Source: JBBQZP01 sp038207585
Lineage (GTDB): Bacteria > Pseudomonadota > Alphaproteobacteria > Rhodobacterales > Rhodobacteraceae
Direction: 5' to 3'
DNA: 64,000 nt
Assembly: GCA_038207585.1 (NCBI GenBank)
Contig: JBBQZP010000017.1
Coordinates: forward strand, 1 to 64,000
Shown here piece by piece: positions 58,939 through 64,000 of the stretch (position 1 is the stretch's first letter; each line of letters opens with the position of its first letter). The notes beneath the pieces are model-generated. The model was given only the letters and a program-made list of their open reading frames with translations, had not been told where the DNA came from and made no database searches. Both the position numbers and the translations under genes were made by a program.

Positions 58939-60066
58939 TTAAAAACACCTCACCACCCCCGGCACAAACCCCTCCTCCGCCAGCACCACCGCCCGCCCTT
59001 CTGACGCCGACACCTGTGCCGCCATTCCCATTGCCACCGCCCACCAGCCGTCGGTCAGACTTACCTCGGGCGCAGCGCCTTCGCGGACCGTTCGCACGAA
59101 ACCCTGATGTTGATAGAACGTCGAGCCGTTGTGATCGCCCGCTGCCAGCAGGGCCGGATCAACCGGCACCTCCAGCACGCGGGGGCCTTTGGGGTGGCGG
59201 GGGCTGACGATCACCTGGGGGATGGGTGCCGCGCCCAGATCGGCGGGCCAGAAGCGGCCGGGGCCGGGCACCAGCGCCTCGATTTTGCCCAAGGGGCCGA
59301 TGGCCGAGATTTCCTCTTGGTAGCGCGCGCCTTCGGCGAACATGCACAGTTCCAGCATCGCGCGCAGGCCGTTCTCAAATTCGACGATGACATAGGCGTT
59401 GTCCCAGATATCGGGGGTCTGGCCTGCGTAACGCTCGGTCAGGTGGTTCACCGCCTGCCCGCCCGACGCCATGATCCGCACTGGATTGCAGCCCGCAACC
59501 AGCCGCATCAGATCAAAGAAATGGCAGCACTTTTCGACCAGCGTGCCGCCGGTCTGGTGGTTGAAGCGGTTCCAGTCGCCTACTTTGGGCAGAAACGGAA
59601 AGCGGTGTTCGCGGATGGTCAGCATCCGCACGCCGCCCGTTGCGGCATGCGCCTCTCGCAGCAGATGGGCGACAGGGGGCATGTAGCGGTATTCCATCGC
59701 CACCCAGATCGGCGCGGGGTATGCGGCGCGGAACGTCGCCAAAAGGGGCGCATCGGCGGGGCTGGTGAACAAGGGCTTTTCCACCAGCACCGGCAGCGGG
59801 CGGATCGCAACAATCTCGTGAAGCTGCGCCAGATGCAGGAAATTCGGGCTGGTGATCAGAAGGCAGGTCACGTCCGCGCAGGCCAGAAGGTCCGCGATAC
59901 TGCCCACCAGCGCCGCACCCGGGGCGAGGGCGGCGGCTTTCGCGCGCATGCCCGCATCGGGTTCATAAATCGCCGCTACCCGCGCATCCGGTAGAAGGGC
60001 GATGTTGCGCAGATGCTCCTGCCCCATCATGCCGCAGCCGATCAGGCCGTATCCAAGGGGTATCAT
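58939..60066 (-). CDS. Gfo/Idh/MocA family oxidoreductase; candidate NAD-dependent sulfoquinovosidase
   Basis: A 375-residue protein with N-terminal Rossmann fold GYGLIGCGMMGQEHLRNIAL, the EKP motif in VLVEKPLF and a C-terminal domain containing EYRYMPPVAHLL, IREHRFPFLPKVGDWNRF and GGTLVEKCCHFFDLMRL. Some Gfo/Idh-like proteins (family GH188) are NAD-dependent sulfoquinovosidases found beside sulfoquinovose catabolic genes. The adjacent SMO-like genes make that role plausible here; a sugar dehydrogenase is the alternative. It follows the GntR gene by ten bases on the same strand. Confidence 0.85.
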   Translation of the reverse strand: MIPLGYGLIGCGMMGQEHLRNIALLPDARVAAIYEPDAGMRAKAAALAPGAALVGSIADLLACADVTCLLITSPNFLHLAQLHEIVAIRPLPVLVEKPLFTSPADAPLLATFRAAYPAPIWVAMEYRYMPPVAHLLREAHAATGGVRMLTIREHRFPFLPKVGDWNRFNHQTGGTLVEKCCHFFDLMRLVAGCNPVRIMASGGQAVNHLTERYAGQTPDIWDNAYVIVEFENGLRAMLELCMFAEGARYQEEISAIGPLGKIEALVPGPGRFWPADLGAAPIPQVIVSPRHPKGPRVLEVPVDPALLAAGDHNGSTFYQHQGFVRTVREGAAPEVSLTDGWWAVAMGMAAQVSASEGRAVVLAEEGFVPGVVRCF

Positions 60067-60076
60067 GCGCGTTCCT

Positions 60077-60778
60077 TCATTTCAGGCGGGCGACGTAGCG
60101 GGTGGTGGCGGGGTCAAACCATGTGCGCGAGGCCTCGGCCCGGCGGCCATCCTGCGCCCAGCTTATGCGGGTCACATAGGGCAGCATCGCACCGGGTGAG
60201 TGCGGAAATTCGGGCGGGGTCCAGTCGGGCAACAGGCCTTGGCCGATGCTGTCTTCGGCCCGCGCGATCCAGAGGCCAAGCCGCTGGCGATAGAAAAGAT
60301 AAAGCGATTCCGACAGGTCACCCAGCGTGATCTGCGGCGCATAAGACGCATCAAGCCAGATCTCCTCGACCGCCGCAGGGGTGCTAGATAGATAGCGCAG
60401 GCGGCGGATGCGGTGCGCCTGCGCACTGTCGCCAAAGGGCGGCAGGTCGGGATCTTTCGTCACCCGGTCCACCGACAAAACCCGCGCCGTGGGCAACCCG
60501 CCGCCTGCGGCAAGCTCCAACCGGAACAGCGCATAAACCGACTCAGGCTCGGCCCCCGCCTTGATGTAGTTGCCCGACCCTTGAACACGGGCCAGCATTC
60601 CCTTTTCCGTCAGGTCCGCCAGCGCCGCCCGCAGCGTGCCCACCGCAATGCCCAAATCCGCCGCCATCTGCCGTTCTGGCGGCAGGCGCTCGCCGTCGAT
60701 CAGACGGCCCGCCGCGATGTCGCGCAGCAGCATCTCGCTGATCTGCTGGTATCGGGGCAGCGCCCCTGCGGTATTCAT
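60077..60778 (-). CDS. GntR family regulator with UTRA domain (HutC type)
   Basis: A 233-residue regulator. Residues about 8-75 are the GntR helix-turn-helix (YQQISEMLLRDIAAGRLIDG, ERQMAADLGIAVGTLRAALA). Residues about 90-230 are a UTRA effector domain (RIRRLRYLSSTPAAVEEIWL, LYLFYRQRLGLWIARAEDSI). It is divergent from the monooxygenase gene across 88 bases and upstream of the Gfo/Idh gene, so it is the likely controller of both. In the known sulfo-SMO cluster a regulator gene (SmoD) also lies next to the monooxygenase. Confidence 0.92.
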   Translation of the reverse strand: MNTAGALPRYQQISEMLLRDIAAGRLIDGERLPPERQMAADLGIAVGTLRAALADLTEKGMLARVQGSGNYIKAGAEPESVYALFRLELAAGGGLPTARVLSVDRVTKDPDLPPFGDSAQAHRIRRLRYLSSTPAAVEEIWLDASYAPQITLGDLSESLYLFYRQRLGLWIARAEDSIGQGLLPDWTPPEFPHSPGAMLPYVTRISWAQDGRRAEASRTWFDPATTRYVARLK

Positions 60779-60866
60779 CGCGGTCTCGGTAAAAATTGAT
60801 ACAGTATTGATCTACATCATTGCGAATGTTACGCAAGAGTGAACTGCCAACCGCCCGGAGGATTCG
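60779..60866. promoter_or_regulatory. Divergent promoter region of the SMO-like cluster
   Basis: 88 bases between the GntR gene and the monooxygenase gene. TTGCG at 60820-60824 and CGCAA at 60832-60836 form an inverted repeat around seven bases, and ATACAGTAT at about 60800-60808 is another small palindrome. Either could bind the GntR protein. Promoters for both directions must lie here. Confidence 0.45.
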
Positions 60867-62036
60867 GTGACTGCATCAGGCCCCGTTGTTCCCGTCACAT
60901 CGCAGGATCTGGACGCAGCCGAAGTCAGCTGGTTTGCCGCGCTGTGTTCGGATGATTACGAATATCTGGGTGTGCCGGATGGCGGCCTGCGGTCAAGCTG
61001 GGCGCATTGCTCAGGCATCGTGAAACGGGCCGAGGCGCATGGCTTTCGCAATATCCTGTGCCCGTCGTCCTATCAGGTCGGGCAGGATACGCTGTCGTTC
61101 GTGGCAGGCTGCGCGCCGATTACCGAACGCATCAACTTTCTGGCTGCCATCCGCTGCGGCGAGATGCAGCCCCTGATGCTGGCCCGCACGGTGGCGACGC
61201 TGGATCATATGCTGGAAGGGCGGCTGACCCTGAATGTCATCAGCTCTGACTTTCCCGGTGAAACAGCCGACAGCGCCTTTCGCTATCGCCGCAGCCACGA
61301 GGTGGTGCAGATCCTGCGCCAATGCTGGACGCGCGACCGCGTCGATCATCAGGGTGATGTTTATCAGTTTGAAAACGTCGCCACTGACCCCGCCCGCCCC
61401 TATCAGCAAAACGGCGGGCCTTTGCTGTATTTCGGCGGCTACTCGCCCGATGCCTTGGAATTGTGCGGCGCGCAATGCGACGTTTATTTGATGTGGCCGG
61501 AACCGAAAGATCAACTCGCCCAGCGGATGCGGGATGTTCATGCCCGTGCCGCTGCACATGGCCGCACGTTGGATTACGGCCTGCGCGTCCACATGATCGT
61601 GCGCGATACCGAGGCCGAGGCCAAGGAATACGCCGAACATCTGGTCAGCCAGTTGGACGATGAATATGGCAAACTGATCCGCGAGCGCGCGCATGACAGC
61701 ATCAGCCTTGGCGTCGCCCACCAATCCCGCGCCCGCGAACTGGCCGATGCCTTCGGCTATATCGAACCGCATCTGTGGACAGGCATTGGCCGTGCCCGGT
61801 CGGGTTGCGGGGCGGCGCTGGTGGGATCGGTCGATCAGGTGATGACGGAGATCGAGGCTTACAAGGCGATGGGTATCCGCGCCTTCATCTTTTCAGGCTA
61901 TCCGCATCTGGACGAGGCCGATCATTTCGGCACCAAGGTCTTGCCGCATCTGAAAACCTGCTCGCTGCCCCACGCCTACGGTCGCGTGCCCGCCAAAACC
62001 CCGCCAACGCCCTTGGGCACAGGAGAGCGTCGATGA
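60867..62036 (+). CDS. smoC: SsuD-like FMNH2-dependent monooxygenase; candidate sulfoquinovose monooxygenase
   Basis: A 389-residue LLM-class flavin monooxygenase that cleaves C-S bonds of sulfonates in the SsuD branch. SsuD landmarks are present: INFLAAIRCGEMQPLMLART, EGRLTLNVISSDFPGE, LLYFGGYSPDALEL, WPEPKDQLAQRM, YGLRVHMIVRDTEAEAKEY (conserved Arg and His), LWTGIGRARSGCGAALVG and IFSGYPHLDEADHFG. The GTG start has CGGAGGA four bases upstream. With the next two genes it reproduces the order of the sulfo-SMO pathway, which argues for sulfoquinovose over other alkanesulfonates. Substrate is inferred from context. Confidence 0.82.
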   Translation: MTASGPVVPVTSQDLDAAEVSWFAALCSDDYEYLGVPDGGLRSSWAHCSGIVKRAEAHGFRNILCPSSYQVGQDTLSFVAGCAPITERINFLAAIRCGEMQPLMLARTVATLDHMLEGRLTLNVISSDFPGETADSAFRYRRSHEVVQILRQCWTRDRVDHQGDVYQFENVATDPARPYQQNGGPLLYFGGYSPDALELCGAQCDVYLMWPEPKDQLAQRMRDVHARAAAHGRTLDYGLRVHMIVRDTEAEAKEYAEHLVSQLDDEYGKLIRERAHDSISLGVAHQSRARELADAFGYIEPHLWTGIGRARSGCGAALVGSVDQVMTEIEAYKAMGIRAFIFSGYPHLDEADHFGTKVLPHLKTCSLPHAYGRVPAKTPPTPLGTGERR

Positions 62037-62926
62037 TGGAACGGGTATCCCTTGGTGCGGTCGATGTGTCGCGCATCGTCTACGGCATGTGGCGGCTGGG
62101 CGATGATCCGGTGACAGGCCCCGCGCATGTGCAGGCCAAGGTCGAGGCGTGTCTGGCCCAAGGCATCACCACGATGGATCAGGCCGATATCTATGGCGGC
62201 TATACCGCCGAGGCACTTCTGGGGGCCGCCCTGCGCGCGGCCCCTGCCCTGCGCGACCGGATCGAGATCGTGACGAAATGCGATATCGTGGCCCCGGTGG
62301 GCCGCCACGCAGGGGCACGGGTCAAGCATTACGATACATCGGCGGCGCATATCACGGCCTCGGTTGAAACCTCGCTGCGCGAAATGGCGACCGACCGGAT
62401 TGATGTGCTGCTGATCCACCGCCCCGATCCGTTGATGGACCCGGCCGAGACCGGGGCCGCACTGGATGCGCTGGTCACGGCGGGCAAGGTGCGCGCAGTG
62501 GGCGTATCAAACTTCCGCCCCTGGGATCTGGTGTTGCTGCAATCGGCAATGCACACACCGCTTTGCACCAACCAGATCGAGATCAGCCTTCTGGCACATG
62601 ACCCGCTGACCAACGGCGATCTTGCAGCCTTGCAGCAACGAGGCATCCCGCCGATGGCATGGTCGCCCTTGGCGGGCGGGCGGCTTCTGGCCGAAGCGCC
62701 GCAAGGCTTGCGCGCGATGATGGAAAAGATCGGCGCGGATCATGGAACCGACTGGTCGGCGGTTGCCGTTGCATGGCTGTTGCGGCATCCGGCGCGGATT
62801 TTGCCGGTGATGGGCACCAACAGCCTGCCGCGCATTGCCGCATTGGCCGATGCGTTGCGCATTTCGATGGACCGCCAGACCTGGTTCGCGCTTTATGAAC
62901 TGGCCCTCGGGCACGAGGTCGCCTGA
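62033..62926 (+). CDS. smoB: Aldo/keto reductase; candidate 6-oxo-glucose reductase
   Basis: A 297-residue AKR-fold NADPH enzyme. It shows RIVYGMWRLGDD, GITTMDQADIYGGYTAEALL (catalytic Asp and Tyr), IEIVTKCDI (catalytic Lys), VLLIHRPDPLMDP (catalytic His), AVGVSNFRPWDL and the C-terminal cofactor loop PVMGTNSLPRIAALADAL. In the sulfo-SMO pathway SmoB reduces 6-oxo-glucose to glucose with NADPH, and the sequence resembles my recollection of that enzyme. It overlaps the monooxygenase by four bases and has AGGAGAG upstream. Confidence 0.82.
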   Translation: MMERVSLGAVDVSRIVYGMWRLGDDPVTGPAHVQAKVEACLAQGITTMDQADIYGGYTAEALLGAALRAAPALRDRIEIVTKCDIVAPVGRHAGARVKHYDTSAAHITASVETSLREMATDRIDVLLIHRPDPLMDPAETGAALDALVTAGKVRAVGVSNFRPWDLVLLQSAMHTPLCTNQIEISLLAHDPLTNGDLAALQQRGIPPMAWSPLAGGRLLAEAPQGLRAMMEKIGADHGTDWSAVAVAWLLRHPARILPVMGTNSLPRIAALADALRISMDRQTWFALYELALGHEVA

Positions 62927-63438
62927 TGCCAGATGGAGCGCCGATGCTGGAACATACTCCCGACGCCGAAAACACGCCCGCCTTTCGCGCCGCATTGGGC
63001 TGCTTTGCGACCGGCATCACGTTGGTCACGATTGCAACTGATCAGGGCCCGATGGGCTTTGCCGCCAACAGCTTTGCGTCGGTGTCGCTGGACCCGCCGC
63101 TCGTCTTGTGGTCGCCCGCCCTTGCCTCCAGCCGCTTTGCGATGTTTGCCGAAGCGCCGCGCTATGCGATCCATGTCTTGCGGACAGATGATGCCGGCCT
63201 GATCTCGCGCTTCATGCGCGGCGGGGCGGGGTTTGACGGGCTGGAATATGACATCAATGCCGAAGGCGTGCCCATTTTGCCCGATGCGCTGGCCCGCTTC
63301 GATTGTGCGCAACACGCAACCCATGAGGGCGGCGATCATCTGATCGTCGTGGGACGCGTGATCCGCTTTGCAATGACCCACGGCACGCCTTTGGTGTTTG
63401 CGCAAGGCCGCTACGGAAGGTTCGCGCCAGAAGACTGA
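62926..63438 (+). CDS. smoA: Flavin reductase; candidate partner of the monooxygenase
   Basis: A 170-residue flavin-reductase-like protein that supplies reduced FMN to two-component monooxygenases. Landmarks are FRAALGCFATGITLVTIATD, GFAANSFASVSLDPPLVLWS and EGGDHLIVVGRVIRF. The ATG shares a base with the stop of the aldo/keto reductase (TGATG), which implies coupled translation; a second ATG lies at 62944. Together with the two upstream genes it forms the C-B-A block of a sulfo-SMO-type pathway. Confidence 0.82.
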   Translation: MPDGAPMLEHTPDAENTPAFRAALGCFATGITLVTIATDQGPMGFAANSFASVSLDPPLVLWSPALASSRFAMFAEAPRYAIHVLRTDDAGLISRFMRGGAGFDGLEYDINAEGVPILPDALARFDCAQHATHEGGDHLIVVGRVIRFAMTHGTPLVFAQGRYGRFAPED

Positions 63439-63481
63439 GACGGCCCCGGCAGCGGGGATCACAAGGGGGGAGAACGGGCGC

Positions 63482-64000
63482 ATGATCGCAGGCGTGACAT
63501 GGCTGGCTGCGGGGCTTGGCCGCATCAACGCGCCGGTGCTGACGCTGGGCCGCGGCCTTGGCATTGCTTGCGTGGCGCTGATGGTGGGGATCATGCTGGC
63601 GCAGGTGTTTTTCCGCTATGTGGTCGGCACCGCGCTGGCCTGGCCCGAGGAGGCAACGCGCTTTTTGATGCTGTGGATGGCGGGGCTGATGGTGCCATCG
63701 GCCCTGCGGCGCAGCGGTTTTGTGTCGATCGACATGGTGGTGCGTCTGTTGCCGCGCGCCGTTGCGGCCCTGCTGTCGCTGCTGCTTCTGGCGCTGTCGC
63801 TGGTCGTGCTGATCGCCGGCCTGCGGATCGGCTGGTCCGAGGTCACGGGCCTTGGCGGGCGGTTTGAAACCGACAGCCTGCGCGTGCCCGCGTCATTTGA
63901 TCTGAGCGTGTGGCAGAAAGTGCCGCGCGCGTGGATGATGGCGTCGCTTGTGGTGGGGATCGCGCTGATGATCTCGGTCACGGTGGAATTGATGCTGCGC
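63482..64000 (+). CDS. TRAP transporter small permease (DctQ family), partial at right edge
   Basis: 173 codons without a stop to the window end. Four membrane segments appear: ACVALMVGIMLAQVFFRYV, WMAGLMVPSALRR, ALLSLLLLALSLVVLIAGL and MMASLVVGIALMISVTVEL. PEEATRFLMLWMAGLMV is the typical DctQ motif. Start at 63482 has GGGGAGA upstream. It follows the flavin reductase by 43 bases on the same strand, so a TRAP importer (with DctM and DctP genes expected beyond the edge) probably brings in the substrate of the SMO-like pathway. The known SMO cluster uses an ABC importer instead. Confidence 0.88.
   Translation, partial: MIAGVTWLAAGLGRINAPVLTLGRGLGIACVALMVGIMLAQVFFRYVVGTALAWPEEATRFLMLWMAGLMVPSALRRSGFVSIDMVVRLLPRAVAALLSLLLLALSLVVLIAGLRIGWSEVTGLGGRFETDSLRVPASFDLSVWQKVPRAWMMASLVVGIALMISVTVELMLR

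Noticed and set aside
1..64000. tRNA, rRNA, prophage, insertion sequence or CRISPR features
   Set aside because: Intergenic regions were read for cloverleaf-like segments, transposase or integrase motifs and spaced repeats; none was convincing.

Overview
The window looks like a chromosomal segment from a Rhodobacteraceae (Roseobacter/Rhodobacter-type) alphaproteobacterium. The evidence is high GC, the gene order Mth938-like protein/secF/secD/yajC next to ccmA, the DUF2849-cysI-cysH-DUF934-fpr sulfur operon, tandem dimethylglycine-dehydrogenase-like flavoproteins beside an MttB-family methyltransferase, and a TRAP transporter. I see no rRNA, tRNA, CRISPR array, phage or insertion sequence. Most genes are compact and often overlap by 1-14 bases.

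Layout. 1-4 kb (minus): haem exporter ATPase (partial), Mth938-like protein, SecF, SecD, YajC. 4-12 kb: serS, a lytic transglycosylase, ssb, an LtrA-like membrane protein, two Fe-S assembly proteins, tpiA, an EamA exporter overlapping a cytochrome P450. 12-17 kb: an Lrp/AsnC regulator divergent from an assimilatory sulfate/sulfite reduction operon. 17-25 kb: an Ala-rich membrane-anchored protein, infC with a probable ATA start, then CO-dehydrogenase-type accessory genes (MoxR/CoxD, CoxE, XdhC, molybdopterin-binding) interrupted by a large OmpA-type protein. 25-33 kb: a glycosyltransferase/hydrolase-fold locus of five proteins that resembles no system I know. 33-46 kb: core genes (pyrC, pyrE, dnaB, alr, mlaE/F-like, radA, cvpA, purF) plus small membrane proteins. 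46-56 kb: a methylated-amine demethylation locus (two FAD/GcvT proteins, MttB-like methyltransferase, aldehyde dehydrogenase, 3-hydroxyisobutyrate-dehydrogenase-like protein) with a divergent LysR regulator. 56-58.7 kb: a PHP-domain hydrolase, CorA, and a 25-residue membrane microprotein. 59-64 kb: a GntR regulator and Gfo/Idh/MocA protein divergent from an SsuD-like flavin monooxygenase, aldo/keto reductase, flavin reductase and the first TRAP transporter gene.

The most interesting segment is the last. Monooxygenase, aldo/keto reductase and flavin reductase occur in the order C-B-A known for the sulfo-SMO (sulfoquinovose monooxygenase) pathway. They are flanked by a regulator, a Gfo/Idh protein that could be an NAD-dependent sulfoquinovosidase, and a TRAP transporter instead of the known ABC importer. 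Sulfite released by such a pathway could feed the sulfur operon at 12-16 kb.

Three families of short intergenic palindromic repeats recur through the window: tandem TTCGAA-centred palindromes, a TTTTTGCAAAAA element often in inverted pairs, and a G-rich hairpin followed by a GGATAtTT tail. They sit mainly at gene ends and probably act as terminators or REP-like elements. All functional calls come from reading motifs by eye; no database search was possible.
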